DNA of 64,000 nucleotides from Pedobacter zeaxanthinifaciens. Lineage in GTDB: Bacteria > Bacteroidota > Bacteroidia > Sphingobacteriales > Sphingobacteriaceae. Below are positions 33,057 through 43,009 of the stretch, in pieces. Positions within the stretch are counted from its first letter, which is position 1. Each line of letters starts with the position of its first letter. The notes beneath the pieces were generated by a model. It had not been told where the DNA came from. It saw only the letters and a list, made by a program, of their open reading frames with translations, and did not search any database. Made by a program: the position numbers and the translations under genes. The stretch covers positions 186,001-250,000 of the forward strand of contig NZ_QMHP01000001.1 in NCBI RefSeq assembly GCF_003313335.1. The letters are read 5' to 3'.

Positions 33057-34021
33057 TACGTTTAGGATTTATTATTGGTATATTATTTTGTACGAACATA
33101 GTTTTCGCTCAGCAAAGACCACATTATTCGCAATATCTACAAAATATGTCGGTAATTAATCCTGCTGTTACGGGTTTAAATCAGGGAATGGACTTACGAC
33201 TTGGCATTAGAAACCAATGGCAAGGTTTAAAGGATGCTCCTAAAACTGGCTATGTGACGTTTAGCATGCCTGTTTCTTTTGGTGGAGATATGGCTAACTA
33301 CAGAGCAAGTGATTTGGGAGTTCCAGAGCCTGCTACAAAAGATGATATGTTTGACTACACTGCTTCAATGCCACATCATGCTTTTGGAGTATTGTTTTTG
33401 AACGATAAAACTGGCCCGTTAAATAGAATTACCGCTAATTTAACTTATGCCTACCATTTGGCACTTGGCGACAGAGCAAACATTTCAGTTGGCATTGGAG
33501 TAGGAGGAAGTAGGTTAGGCATCAATTCTTCGAGCTTGTTGTTTGAGGAAGAAGGAGATCCCACCGTGGGAGGCTCTGGTGAAATTAACAAATATGTACC
33601 TGATTTAAATGCTGGCCTATATTTTTACGGACCAACTTTTTACGTAGGTGCTTCTATGCAACAAATTATAAAAAATAAAATTGCTTTTGATGGTGATTTT
33701 AATGTAGGTAAGGAAGTTGCTCACTATTTTTTAACGGTTGGAAATAAATTTTGGATTAATAATGATTTTTCGGTTACTCCATCTGTTATGCTTAAAGTAG
33801 TTAATCCACTACCTAAAGCATTCGACCTTAATTTAAAATTCGCCTACAGAAATAATTTTTGGATTGGCGGAGGATATAGAAAAAATGATGCTTTTTTTGG
33901 TAACTTAGGCTTTAATGTTGCTAATACTGTTGGGGTAGGATATGCTTACGATTATACTACCTCAGAATTAAATACTGTTTCGACCGGATCACATGAAATA
34001 ACCTTGAGAGCTTTGTTTTAA
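33053..34021 (+). CDS. PorP/SprF family outer membrane protein
   Basis: The 322-residue protein has a signal peptide ending at FAQQRP. The PorP/SprF hallmark start is YSQYLQNMSVINPAVTGLNQ, followed by RNQWQGLKDAPKTGYVTF and a beta-barrel rich in aromatic strands. It ends in an aromatic residue (RALF), as outer membrane barrels do. Family members partner with type IX secreted proteins that carry the gliding-type C-terminal domain, as SprF does for SprB. The start overlaps the giant adhesin stop (ATGA), pairing the two. A second copy of the cassette follows at 34032. Confidence 0.95.
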   Translation: MIRLGFIIGILFCTNIVFAQQRPHYSQYLQNMSVINPAVTGLNQGMDLRLGIRNQWQGLKDAPKTGYVTFSMPVSFGGDMANYRASDLGVPEPATKDDMFDYTASMPHHAFGVLFLNDKTGPLNRITANLTYAYHLALGDRANISVGIGVGGSRLGINSSSLLFEEEGDPTVGGSGEINKYVPDLNAGLYFYGPTFYVGASMQQIIKNKIAFDGDFNVGKEVAHYFLTVGNKFWINNDFSVTPSVMLKVVNPLPKAFDLNLKFAYRNNFWIGGGYRKNDAFFGNLGFNVANTVGVGYAYDYTTSELNTVSTGSHEITLRALF

Positions 34022-34031
34022 ATATTAATTA

Positions 34032-37000
34032 GTGCCTATGAAAGTCTACCTATCTTTCGCACTCTCACTTTTTTGCTTTTTGTCCAACGTCAGCGCCCAA
34101 GGAACTTCTAATAAAGGCACTGATTTTTGGCTTATGTACGGAGCGCATGTATCTAGCTACTCGGGAAATAGCCCGCAGAAGATGTCTATTTATGTAACTT
34201 CAGACGTTTCTACCACGGGTAAATTGGATATTCCGGGCATTAGTTATACAACTAATTTTTCTGTTAACGCCAATCAGGTTACGGTAGTTGATATTCCTCT
34301 CGCCGCCTATGTGGGTGGTACAGAAGGCAAATTTAACAAGGGAATGCATCTTACCTCGGTAAAACCTATCGTCGCTTATGCGCATATTTACGATTCTTCT
34401 GTTTCGGGAGCCACGTTAGTACTTCCCACTAATACCTTGGGTAAGGATTATTACTCGCTCAACTTTACTCAAAAATCAAATTCGTTAAATGCCTATAGTT
34501 TTTGTTCTATTGTAGCTGTTGAGGATAATACCCAAGTGAATATTACACCGTCTGTGCCTACACAAGGTGGCTGGCCAGCGGGTGTACAACAAACTATTAA
34601 TCTTAATAAAGGCGAAGTATATCAAATATTGGGCTTAGAGAATTCTAGGGTTGATTTGAATCCAAATGGAGCTCAAAGAAATTGGTCAACAACAGGTGGC
34701 GACTTAACAGGTACAATTATTAAGTCGGTTGCAGCAAATGGTCAGTCGTGTAAAAAAATCGCAGTGTTTTCCGGTAGTACTAAAATATCTATCAGTTGCG
34801 TTGCTACTTCTCCGGGTTCTGCAGATAATCTTTTCCAACAAGTTTATCCAACCGCTACTTGGGGTAAGTCATTTATAACGGTTCCTTCAAAAAATAGGAA
34901 TTACGATATCTACAGAATCTTTAAAAGTAATCCGTCGGCAGTGGTGAAACTTAATGGGACAGTTATTCCAAGCGCTAATTTTGTTAATAACTTTTACTAT
35001 GAATTTGCAAGCCAAAACACAAACTTTATTGAAAGTGATAATTCCATACAAGTTGCTCAGTATCAAGTAACCCAAGGTAGAACAATTAATTGCACAACTT
35101 TTCAGACCGATGTTGGCGATCCTGAAATGATTTACCTTAATCCACTTGAACAAACGCTGGATAAGATTACAATGTATTCAAGCTCCTTTTTTGCAATTAC
35201 AGCCCATTACATCAACGTAGTTATTAAAACAAGTGATGCGCCTAGTTTTACGTTGGACGGCGTAGCCAAAGGGGCTAGTTTTGTTCCTGTGCCACAAAAG
35301 ACTGGTTATTCTTTTGCTCAGTTAAATGTTACTTCCGGTACGCATACGCTGCAGGCTAATGGCGGTTTTAATGCCATAGCGTACGGTTTCGGTAATGCCG
35401 AGTCATACGGTTATGCTGCCGGAGCAAGTTTAATTTCGCCCGGCATCGAAGTTTTTAACGGAAGTTTAAATGCTGCTAATAAAAAAAATATGGGCTGCGT
35501 AAACGCTACGTATGATGTTTACGTTTCCCTGCCTTATCAACCTTTATCGATCAAAATAGATATTGATAATGGTCAGCCAGCTGCTAATGTTCCTTTGCAG
35601 TTAACAGATACCTACACTAATAACGATATTCTTTACTATAGATATAAAGTGTATGATCAAATTAGCTTCGCAACCGCCAAAAAATATGTAGTAAAAGTAA
35701 CGGCCGAAAAACCCATATCTGACGGATGTGGTGCGGTTGATGAACTTGAATTAGAATACGAAATTTTAGATAATCCAAGTTCGCAGTTTGACATTTCGGC
35801 TGGAGCTACTTGTGAAGACAAAGCAGTTACCTTTACTGATAAAAGCCTTGCTAACGGAAATACAATTGTAAAATGGTACTGGGATTTTGGTGACGGAAAA
35901 AATGAAGTGAGAACTAGTGCAACGCCTTTTACACATAGCTATGTTCCTGGCAACTATTCCGCAAAATTACTTGTAGAGAATCAATCTGGATGTTTATCAG
36001 AAGCGATAACGAAAGATATTAAAGTTTACAACTTGCCAAATCCTACTTTTTCAACTACAATGCCCTTATGCGAAAGTCAAAGGGTAAGGTTTATTGATCA
36101 ATCTACATCTGTTGATGGCACAATTACAGCCTGGCTGTGGGATTTTGGAGATGGTCAAACCTCAACAGAGGCTAGCCCTGCCCATACATTCTCCGGTGCT
36201 GGCAATTACGCCATAAAATTAACAGTAACCACTCAAAATGGATGTGAAAAAAGTATTGTAAAAAATTTATCCATCAGCCCTTCACCTATATTAGATTTTG
36301 AGTTGCCCGACTTATGTTTGGCTGATGCAAAAGCAACGTTTATCAATAAAACTACTATTTCTGATAATAGTGTATTGAGTTATGTTTGGGATTTCGGCGA
36401 TTATTTAGCGTCTCCGGCACACCCTAATGTGTCGTCGGCGGTTAATGGCCAACATGTGTATACCGCAGTAGGGATTTATCAGGTAACGCTAACAGTTACT
36501 ACAGTAAATGGCTGTGTTAGCGTCATAAAAAAACAATTTCGAGTAAATGGTAGCATTCCTAAAGCTGGTTTCGAAGTAGTTAATCAATCTAATTTGTGTA
36601 GTAACGCTCCGGTTAGTTTTTTGGATAAAGCAACAGTTGATTTTGGTGAAATAACCAGAATTGAATGGTATTTTGACTTCGCAAACAAAACTACCCCCGA
36701 TATAGTTGATGACAATCCGCAGGTAAGAAGTGCAAATTCGCAATCCTATTTGTTTAAATATCCAACCTTTAGTAATTCGCCTAGCAAAACTTATTTAGTT
36801 AAGATGGTGGTTTATTCGGGAGGTTCATGTGTTAGCGAAGAAGTCAAATCTATTACCATTTATCCAGAAGCTGTAGTTGATTTTTCTTTAGAGTCTTCGT
36901 GTTTAAAAAACGGTACGGCTGTGTTCAATAATACTTCATCATATATCAATAATAATGCTACTTTAACCTATAAATGGGATTTTGGAGATCCTGATGCCAA

Positions 37001-38195
37001 TGCTCAAAATCCAAATACTTCTAGTGCTAAAGTGGGTGAACACAATTACATCAAGGCGGGGAGGTATACCGTAAGCTTAACGGTAACTACGCCTTTAGGC
37101 TGTGATAAAACCATCACGAAAGAAATTGTTGTTGATGGTGCTCTTCCCGTTGCTGATTTCACGGTGCTAAGTCCTGATGTATTATGCGTGCAGTCTCCAG
37201 TACGTTTTGAAGACAACACGAGCATTATTTTTGGGAACATCACTAAAATTGAATGGTATTACGATTTTGCAAATAATCCAAGCCAAGTAGTAGTCGATAA
37301 TTCACCAGGAACAAGTACCAACCCTAAAATCTATAGTCATCAATATCCAATATTTAGCACGCCGCTTACCAAAACTTATACGGTAAAAATGGTTGCCTAC
37401 TCTGGAAATACTTGTGTATCTACGGTAGAAAAAACAATCACATTAAACGCAATGCCTGAAATTGATTTCACGGCGATAGCTGAAATTTGTTTGGAAGCGC
37501 CAGAAATTCAACTAACCGCACAAGAAAAAAATGGGATAAACGGCACTGGCATATTTAGCGGAAAAGGTGTTAGCGCTAACGGTATATTCAATCCTTCATT
37601 AGCGGGCATCGGCTCACACGACATTACTTATACCTTTTCTTCCGAAGGTGGTTGTAGTGTTCAGGCTACACAAAAAATTACCGTTAACCCTACACCTATA
37701 GTTGATGCAGGTGAAGATAGAATGGTGCTGGAAGGCGGACAAATTAGACTTAATGCTACGGCCACCGGTGCTGCTAACTTAACCTACAAATGGACACCCT
37801 CTCTCGGCTTAGATAGAGACGACGTGTTAAATCCAATAGTAAAACCTACCGATGATATGATGTATACACTTACCGTGAAAAGTGACAAAGGATGTACGCA
37901 GTCCGATGTTGTTTTTGTTAAATTACTGCGTAACTTAGATATTCCTTCTGCAATTACGCCAAATGGCGACCAAGTTAACGATGTATGGAATATCAAATAT
38001 TTGGATAGCTATCCTTCCGTAAAAGTGGATATTTACGATAGGACCGGACAAAAGGTATTTGAAAGCAAAGGCTATCAAACACCTTTTGATGGAACTTATA
38101 AAGGTAATCAGTTGCCGGTTGGAGTTTATTACTATATTATCAACTTAGTTGGTTATGGCAAGCCAATAACTGGAACATTAACAATCATCAAATGA
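34032..38195 (+). CDS. Second giant IgGFc-binding/PKD surface protein with type IX C-terminal domain
   Basis: The 1387-residue protein is a longer relative of the 1180-residue one. Signal peptide, SNKGTDFWLMYG, an IgGFc-binding-like N-terminal region, then alternating PKD units (WYWDFGDG, WLWDFGDG, YVWDFGDY, YKWDFGDP) and degenerate EWYFDFAN or EWYYDFAN units. It ends in SAITPNGDQVNDVWNI and LPVGVYYYIINL. The extra length comes from more PKD-type repeats. The start lies 10 bases after the first porP/sprF gene, and the stop overlaps the second by 4 bases. All four genes probably form one transcript. Confidence 0.93.
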   Translation: MPMKVYLSFALSLFCFLSNVSAQGTSNKGTDFWLMYGAHVSSYSGNSPQKMSIYVTSDVSTTGKLDIPGISYTTNFSVNANQVTVVDIPLAAYVGGTEGKFNKGMHLTSVKPIVAYAHIYDSSVSGATLVLPTNTLGKDYYSLNFTQKSNSLNAYSFCSIVAVEDNTQVNITPSVPTQGGWPAGVQQTINLNKGEVYQILGLENSRVDLNPNGAQRNWSTTGGDLTGTIIKSVAANGQSCKKIAVFSGSTKISISCVATSPGSADNLFQQVYPTATWGKSFITVPSKNRNYDIYRIFKSNPSAVVKLNGTVIPSANFVNNFYYEFASQNTNFIESDNSIQVAQYQVTQGRTINCTTFQTDVGDPEMIYLNPLEQTLDKITMYSSSFFAITAHYINVVIKTSDAPSFTLDGVAKGASFVPVPQKTGYSFAQLNVTSGTHTLQANGGFNAIAYGFGNAESYGYAAGASLISPGIEVFNGSLNAANKKNMGCVNATYDVYVSLPYQPLSIKIDIDNGQPAANVPLQLTDTYTNNDILYYRYKVYDQISFATAKKYVVKVTAEKPISDGCGAVDELELEYEILDNPSSQFDISAGATCEDKAVTFTDKSLANGNTIVKWYWDFGDGKNEVRTSATPFTHSYVPGNYSAKLLVENQSGCLSEAITKDIKVYNLPNPTFSTTMPLCESQRVRFIDQSTSVDGTITAWLWDFGDGQTSTEASPAHTFSGAGNYAIKLTVTTQNGCEKSIVKNLSISPSPILDFELPDLCLADAKATFINKTTISDNSVLSYVWDFGDYLASPAHPNVSSAVNGQHVYTAVGIYQVTLTVTTVNGCVSVIKKQFRVNGSIPKAGFEVVNQSNLCSNAPVSFLDKATVDFGEITRIEWYFDFANKTTPDIVDDNPQVRSANSQSYLFKYPTFSNSPSKTYLVKMVVYSGGSCVSEEVKSITIYPEAVVDFSLESSCLKNGTAVFNNTSSYINNNATLTYKWDFGDPDANAQNPNTSSAKVGEHNYIKAGRYTVSLTVTTPLGCDKTITKEIVVDGALPVADFTVLSPDVLCVQSPVRFEDNTSIIFGNITKIEWYYDFANNPSQVVVDNSPGTSTNPKIYSHQYPIFSTPLTKTYTVKMVAYSGNTCVSTVEKTITLNAMPEIDFTAIAEICLEAPEIQLTAQEKNGINGTGIFSGKGVSANGIFNPSLAGIGSHDITYTFSSEGGCSVQATQKITVNPTPIVDAGEDRMVLEGGQIRLNATATGAANLTYKWTPSLGLDRDDVLNPIVKPTDDMMYTLTVKSDKGCTQSDVVFVKLLRNLDIPSAITPNGDQVNDVWNIKYLDSYPSVKVDIYDRTGQKVFESKGYQTPFDGTYKGNQLPVGVYYYIINLVGYGKPITGTLTIIK

Positions 38196-39217
38196 GATAT
38201 TTTAAATTCTTATTTACTTTATTGACCTTGATGATAGGTGTGGCAGTGATATTGAAAGCACAGCAACGGCCGCAGTACACGCAATATGTGTTTAACAATT
38301 ACTTGCTTAACCCAGCTTTAAGTGGTACTGAAAATTACACCGATATCAAGGTCGGCCATCGTTTGCAGTGGAGCGGTTTAAAAGACGCCCCCCGAACTTC
38401 ATTTGTATCTGCGCATTGGAGTTTGGGCGATAAGTACTTATGGCAAAATCCTTTATCTCTCCCAGAAAAAGGGGATGACCCGATGAGCAAAAATTACATG
38501 CAAAATTACACCTCATCACCAGCACACCACGGTATGGGCGTAATGGCAGTGTCAGATAGGGCAGGGCCTCTGTCTAGAATTGATGCAGGAGTAAGTTACG
38601 CCTATCATTTGCAACTTAGCGGTACCAGTAATTTGGCCGTAGGCACATATGTCGGTTTCAGTAGAATTTCACTCGATGTGAATGCTTTACAACTAGAAAC
38701 GGAGGCGGATCCCGCACTTACTAACGTTATTGAGTCGCAATTTAAACCAGATGCCTCCATTGGGGTATGGCTTTATGGTGCTAGGTTTTTTGCTGGGGCT
38801 TCCATTCAACAAATTATTCCGCAAACATTGGCCTTCACCAAAAATTCAAACTATACACAAGGAAAATCGGTGCCGCATTTTTTTGTAACCTCAGGATATA
38901 AATTATTTTTAGATGAAGAGGTTACCTTAATACCTTCGTTTATGGCTAAAGGCGTTTCTGGTTTGCCTATTTCGGTAGATTTGAACGCTAAAGTTTCCTT
39001 TAAAGATAAAATATGGATAGGAGGAAGCTATCGAAAATCTGATTCGTTTTCGGCGATGGTGGGTTTTAACTTTAAACAGTTTGCCAATCTTACCTATGCG
39101 TATGATTTAACTACCTCCGAAATCAGAACGGTATCTAACGGTACCCACGAAATTGTATTGGGCATACAGTTAAATAGCGTTTATCAGGTATTTAGCGGAG
39201 GCCGTACTTGGCGATAA
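38192..39217 (+). CDS. Second PorP/SprF family outer membrane protein
   Basis: The 341-residue protein resembles the upstream PorP/SprF: signal peptide ending at KAQQRP, YTQYVFNNYLLNPALSGTENYTDIKVGHRLQWSGLKDAPRTSF, and matching blocks through to TSEIRTVSNGTHEIVLGI. It forms the second half of the duplicated cassette and should anchor or export the 1387-residue adhesin. It ends 15 bases before the convergent rpoN gene. Confidence 0.94.
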   Translation: MRYFKFLFTLLTLMIGVAVILKAQQRPQYTQYVFNNYLLNPALSGTENYTDIKVGHRLQWSGLKDAPRTSFVSAHWSLGDKYLWQNPLSLPEKGDDPMSKNYMQNYTSSPAHHGMGVMAVSDRAGPLSRIDAGVSYAYHLQLSGTSNLAVGTYVGFSRISLDVNALQLETEADPALTNVIESQFKPDASIGVWLYGARFFAGASIQQIIPQTLAFTKNSNYTQGKSVPHFFVTSGYKLFLDEEVTLIPSFMAKGVSGLPISVDLNAKVSFKDKIWIGGSYRKSDSFSAMVGFNFKQFANLTYAYDLTTSEIRTVSNGTHEIVLGIQLNSVYQVFSGGRTWR

Positions 39218-39232
39218 CTACACAGGTGAATA

Positions 39233-40708
39233 TTACAGTTCTTTCCTTAATCGGGCAACTGGGATATTCATCTGTTCGCGATATTTTGCAACCGTTCTTC
39301 TTGCAATGTTATAACCATGTTCTTTCAAGATTTCGGTCAAACGTTCATCTGCTAAAGGTTTACGCTTGTCTTCTTTGCCAATGCAGTCTTCCAAAATTTT
39401 CTTCACTTCTTTGTTGGAAACTTCTTCGCCACTTTCGGTTTGTATGGCTTCAGAGAAGAAAGATTTTAACAGAAACGTACCGAATTCAGTTTGCACATAT
39501 TTAGAGTTGGCTACCCTTGAAACGGTAGAAATATCCATATCGATTTTATCGGCAATATCCTTTAAAATCATCGGTCGCAATTTGCGCTCGTCACCACTCA
39601 AGAAATAGTCGTATTGGTAGTGCATTATAGCGTTCATTGTTTTTAATAGCGTTTGCTGACGTTGTCTAATCGCATCAATAAACCATTTTGCCGAGTCCAA
39701 CTTCTGCTTAACAAACTGCACTGCTTCCTTCATTTTTTTATCCTTTTGGGAAGCTTTTTCATAATGCTCAAACATGTCCATATACGAGCGACTAACGCGT
39801 AACTCCGGAGCATTTCTTGCATTTAATGTGAGTATCAAAACGCCATCATTATTGCTGATATGGAAATCTGGAATAATTTGCATTTGCTTCGTAGTAACTT
39901 GGTTTGAATCGCCAGGTTTGGGATTTAAACGCAATATTTCAGCTACTACCTCTTTCAATTCTTCACTATTTAAACCAACTGCACGTTCTAGTTTATCATA
40001 GTGTTTTCTAGTGAATTCATCTAAATGATGCTCCACAATGTCAATTGCTTTTTTAACCAACGGATTGCTGGTGTCTTTACGCTTCAATTGCAATGCTAAA
40101 CATTCCTGTAAATCTCTGGCTGCAATTCCTGGAGGGTCAAAACTTTGGATGAGCTTGAGCATTTCCAATACGTCTTCTTCTTCTACAATTACATTTTGCG
40201 AAAAAGCCAAATCGTCAATCATTGACGTGATTGGTCTCCGTAAATAACCATCATCGTCCAAACTTCCAATAATCTGTTTTCCAATTACAAAGTCCTGATC
40301 TGAAAGTGGAATCAGATCTAATTGCTGTTGTAGGCTTTCGAAAAAAGTTGTTTCAATGGCAATAGGCGTTTCTTTTTTTTCCTCATCATCATCGCCATTG
40401 CTGTAAGATGTGCTGTAGTCGTTAGTGTTGTCATCTTGCAGATAATCATCCACATTGAATTCATCTAAACTAGTATCTTCGCCGGCGTCACCATCAAAGT
40501 CATCTCTTTCATCATTCAAATCATCATATTCTCCTTTTGGTTCATCTAACGATATAAGGCTAGAGTCTTCCAAAGCCGGATTTTCTTCCAATTCTTCTTT
40601 GATACGGGTATCTAACGCAACGGTAGGTACCTGCAACAACTTGATAAATTGAATTTGTTGTGGAGATAGTTTTTGTAATAACTTTTGCTGAAGATGTTGT
40701 TTTAGCAT
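39233..40708 (-). CDS. rpoN: RNA polymerase sigma-54 factor
   Basis: The 491-residue protein has the glutamine/leucine-rich region I (LKQHLQQKLLQKLSPQQIQFIKLLQVP), an acidic low-complexity region II (about 50-115, many Asp and Glu), the core-binding region, and the C-terminal RpoN box ARRTVAKYREQM. It directs polymerase to -24/-12 promoters with AAA+ activators; none of these is obvious in the window. The start was set at the ATG giving MLKQHL; an ATG eight codons upstream is possible but not family-like. Confidence 0.96.
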   Translation of the reverse strand: MLKQHLQQKLLQKLSPQQIQFIKLLQVPTVALDTRIKEELEENPALEDSSLISLDEPKGEYDDLNDERDDFDGDAGEDTSLDEFNVDDYLQDDNTNDYSTSYSNGDDDEEKKETPIAIETTFFESLQQQLDLIPLSDQDFVIGKQIIGSLDDDGYLRRPITSMIDDLAFSQNVIVEEEDVLEMLKLIQSFDPPGIAARDLQECLALQLKRKDTSNPLVKKAIDIVEHHLDEFTRKHYDKLERAVGLNSEELKEVVAEILRLNPKPGDSNQVTTKQMQIIPDFHISNNDGVLILTLNARNAPELRVSRSYMDMFEHYEKASQKDKKMKEAVQFVKQKLDSAKWFIDAIRQRQQTLLKTMNAIMHYQYDYFLSGDERKLRPMILKDIADKIDMDISTVSRVANSKYVQTEFGTFLLKSFFSEAIQTESGEEVSNKEVKKILEDCIGKEDKRKPLADERLTEILKEHGYNIARRTVAKYREQMNIPVARLRKEL

Positions 40709-40838
40709 AAATGGGAATAAAAGAGTTTTCAAAAATAAACAAATGCTTTATAATTTTGTTGGTTTATTTGATTAATTAATGTTCTTTTGATTAAGTTTAT
40801 ACTTACTAAATTTATCTTTTTACTTAAAAAACAGGCTT

Positions 40839-41273
40839 ATGGGATTTGTTAAAGAATTTAAAGAATTTGCAGTTAAGGGCAATGTAATGGACCTAGCAGT
40901 AGGGGTAATTATCGGAGGTGCCTTCGGTAAAATAATTGATAGCGTAGTGAAGGATTTGGTGATGCCTATTGTTTCAGCAATTATTGGACAGCCTGATTTT
41001 AGTCAGCTTTACTTGGTGCTGAAGGGCAATGTGCCAGCTAACATGCCTTTAGAAGAAGCTAGAAAATTACCTGAGACTGCCATTTTCGCTTACGGAAATT
41101 TTATCACCGTTGCTATTAACTTTTTCCTTTTAGCACTAGTTATTTTCATTATGGTTAAAGGAATTAATTCTTTGAAACGTAAAGAGGAAGCCGCACCATC
41201 TGCTCCGCCAGCGCCTTCAAAAGAACAAGTTTTGCTTGCAGAAATTAGAGACTTATTAAAAAATAAACAATAA
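40839..41273 (+). CDS. mscL: Large-conductance mechanosensitive channel
   Basis: The 144-residue inner membrane protein matches MscL throughout: [39 protein letters not shown] (first helix with the gate), a periplasmic loop, a second helix ([23 protein letters not shown]), and a C-terminal amphipathic helix with LLAEIRDLL. It opens under membrane tension to release solutes in osmotic downshock. A clear hairpin terminator follows. Confidence 0.97.
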   Translation: MGFVKEFKEFAVKGNVMDLAVGVIIGGAFGKIIDSVVKDLVMPIVSAIIGQPDFSQLYLVLKGNVPANMPLEEARKLPETAIFAYGNFITVAINFFLLALVIFIMVKGINSLKRKEEAAPSAPPAPSKEQVLLAEIRDLLKNKQ

Positions 41274-41285
41274 CATTTTTCTTTT

Positions 41286-41319
41286 GACCGATGTATCTCC
41301 GTGCATCGGTCTTTTTTTA
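41286..41319 (+). terminator. Strong rho-independent terminator after mscL
   Basis: GACCGATG at 41286-41293 pairs exactly with CATCGGTC at 41304-41311 and is followed by a run of seven T. Confidence 0.85.
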
Positions 41320-41340
41320 TCATCAAACAAAAATGAATTA

Positions 41341-41766
41341 ATGAAAAAAATATTATTTCTATCACTCTTCCTATTTGCATCTGCTACCTACGCTCAAGAC
41401 AAAAAAGAACAGGCATTGCTAAATGCAGTAGAAAAATTGAAAGAAGCAATGGTCAGCGGCGACAGGCAGGCGTTGGAATCCATCGCAGATGCTGATTTAA
41501 ACTATGGTCATTCCAGCGGCAAAGTAGAGGATAAGGAAACTTTTGTAGAAACTATTGCCAGTGGCAAATCTGATTTTGTAACTATCGAACTAAAAAATCA
41601 AACTTATAAAATTACAGGAAAAACAGCGATTGTTAGACATCAACTGCATGCTAAAACTAATGACGGCGGCAAACCCGGCGAGGTTCACTTAGGAATCATG
41701 CTGGTTTGGATCAAGCAAGGAAAAGATTGGAAATTATTGGCTAGGCAAGCTTATAAGTTGCCATAA
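41341..41766 (+). CDS. Secreted NTF2-like (DUF4440-type) protein
   Basis: The 141-residue protein has a signal peptide (MKKILFLSLFLFASATYAQ). The compact domain resembles DUF4440/SnoaL-like folds: AMVSGDRQALESIADADLNYGHSSGKVEDKETFVETIASGK, then VRHQLHAK and LVWIKQGKDWKLLARQAYKLP. Such secreted NTF2-like proteins are common in Bacteroidota and mostly uncharacterised. A GTG-type start far upstream would overlap the mscL terminator and was rejected. The gene ends directly against the convergent lacI-type gene. Confidence 0.86.
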   Translation: MKKILFLSLFLFASATYAQDKKEQALLNAVEKLKEAMVSGDRQALESIADADLNYGHSSGKVEDKETFVETIASGKSDFVTIELKNQTYKITGKTAIVRHQLHAKTNDGGKPGEVHLGIMLVWIKQGKDWKLLARQAYKLP

Positions 41767-42777
41767 CTACCTAATAAATAGCGAAGTGTCCAATACTTTC
41801 TTTTCAAAGTCTTCAATTGGATACTTCGATTCTATTATTTTAAGCAACATTTCAGTAGCCAATCGTCCAATTTCGTAAGCTGGCTGCCTTACCGAAGTAA
41901 GTGATGGGTTGAACAAATCCAAAGCATCAGAGTTGCTGAAACCTGCTATAGCCATATCTTTTGGCACTTCTATTTTAAGGTTTTTAAATACGCTTAAACA
42001 TCCTGTACTGAGCCTATCACCAGCAACAAAAATTGCATTTGGCTTATCCTTTAAGGCCAATAGTTCTTTAATGGCGGTTTCAGTTTCTTCATAAAGCATG
42101 CCACCATGCGGGCAATATTTTACGTAGTCTTCATTAAATGGAATCCCGCTATCCGCCAGTGCTTTTTTATAGCCACTTAGGCGTTCAATGCTAATAGAAA
42201 GATAGCTAGAACTGGTTAGATGAGCTATTTTTTTGTATCCTGAATTAATGAGGTATTTGGTAGCATCATAAGCTCCTTTTTCGTTGTCTGCAATTACCTT
42301 ATGGGTAATGATTTCATCCGCAACTCTGTCGAAAAACACAATTGGCAAACCTTTATCATGTAAATTTTTCAAGTGGGAGATATCGGAAGTTTGAGAAGAT
42401 AATGATACCAATAAACCATCTACTGATCTAGACGCCAAGTGATTAACGTTGATTACTTCTCTATCATATGATTCGTGTGTTTGAGAAATGATAACATGGT
42501 AACCTTTGTCATACGCAATAGATTCAATACCATCTATAGCTTGGGAAAAATAGCTATTTGCTACCTCACTCACTACTACACCAATAGATTTGCTTCTGCG
42601 TTCTTTTAAACTTAACGCTATAGGATTGGGCTTGTAACCTATTTGTTTGGCATAATCGGTCACTAATTTTTTGGTGGCCGGACTAATTTCGTAAGTGTCT
42701 CTTAACGCTCTGGAAACCGTAGAAGTGGATAGTCCAAGGGCTTTAGCAATATCTTTTATGGTAACGGGCTCAAACAT
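41767..42777 (-). CDS. LacI family transcriptional regulator of the pectin locus
   Basis: The 336-residue protein has the LacI helix-turn-helix at residues 5-25 (TIKDIAKALGLSTSTVSRALRDT), hinge, and a two-lobe periplasmic-binding-protein ligand domain (IGVVVSEVANSYFSQAIDGIE, FDRVADE, GFSNSDAL). It is divergent from the susC gene by 232 bases, and a LacI-type pseudo-palindrome is in that space. Regulators of this type bind a sugar or oligosaccharide and control the adjacent polysaccharide locus; a pectin-derived ligand is inferred. No hybrid two-component or anti-sigma regulator is present in the locus. Confidence 0.93.
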   Translation of the reverse strand: MFEPVTIKDIAKALGLSTSTVSRALRDTYEISPATKKLVTDYAKQIGYKPNPIALSLKERRSKSIGVVVSEVANSYFSQAIDGIESIAYDKGYHVIISQTHESYDREVINVNHLASRSVDGLLVSLSSQTSDISHLKNLHDKGLPIVFFDRVADEIITHKVIADNEKGAYDATKYLINSGYKKIAHLTSSSYLSISIERLSGYKKALADSGIPFNEDYVKYCPHGGMLYEETETAIKELLALKDKPNAIFVAGDRLSTGCLSVFKNLKIEVPKDMAIAGFSNSDALDLFNPSLTSVRQPAYEIGRLATEMLLKIIESKYPIEDFEKKVLDTSLFIR

Positions 42778-42887
42778 GTTTGTAGTGTGTTTTTACGTAA
42801 GTGGCTAGCTTGAATATGTATTTCAAAAATAGCACTATTTATCTATACTATTAAAGATATAATTTTTACTTGTATTTGGCAACGTTG

Positions 42888-42903
42888 TCGGGAACGATTG
42901 CAT
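42888..42903. promoter_or_regulatory. LacI-type operator candidate between lacI and susC
   Basis: TCGGGAACGATTGCAT has the central CG and flanking arms of LacI/PurR-type operators. It matches 13 of 16 positions with TTGGGAACGTTTGCAC at 57011-57026 upstream of the GH28 gene. In both places GCAAC lies a few bases upstream (42879 and 57003). The octamer AACGTTGT also occurs twice nearby (42881 and 42941). Confidence 0.6.
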
Positions 42904-43009
42904 AAATTTATACCGGGCGTTTCGTGCTATATCTTAAAAAAACGTTGTAGAATTGTTTTAGGAAGGCCCTAGGCCTATCTGCATATAACCAAATTTTTAA
43001 CCACATTGT

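Noticed and set aside
40751-40758. TAATTTTG as mscL promoter
   Set aside because: The region is very AT-rich and no TTG lies at a suitable distance, so a chance match is likely.
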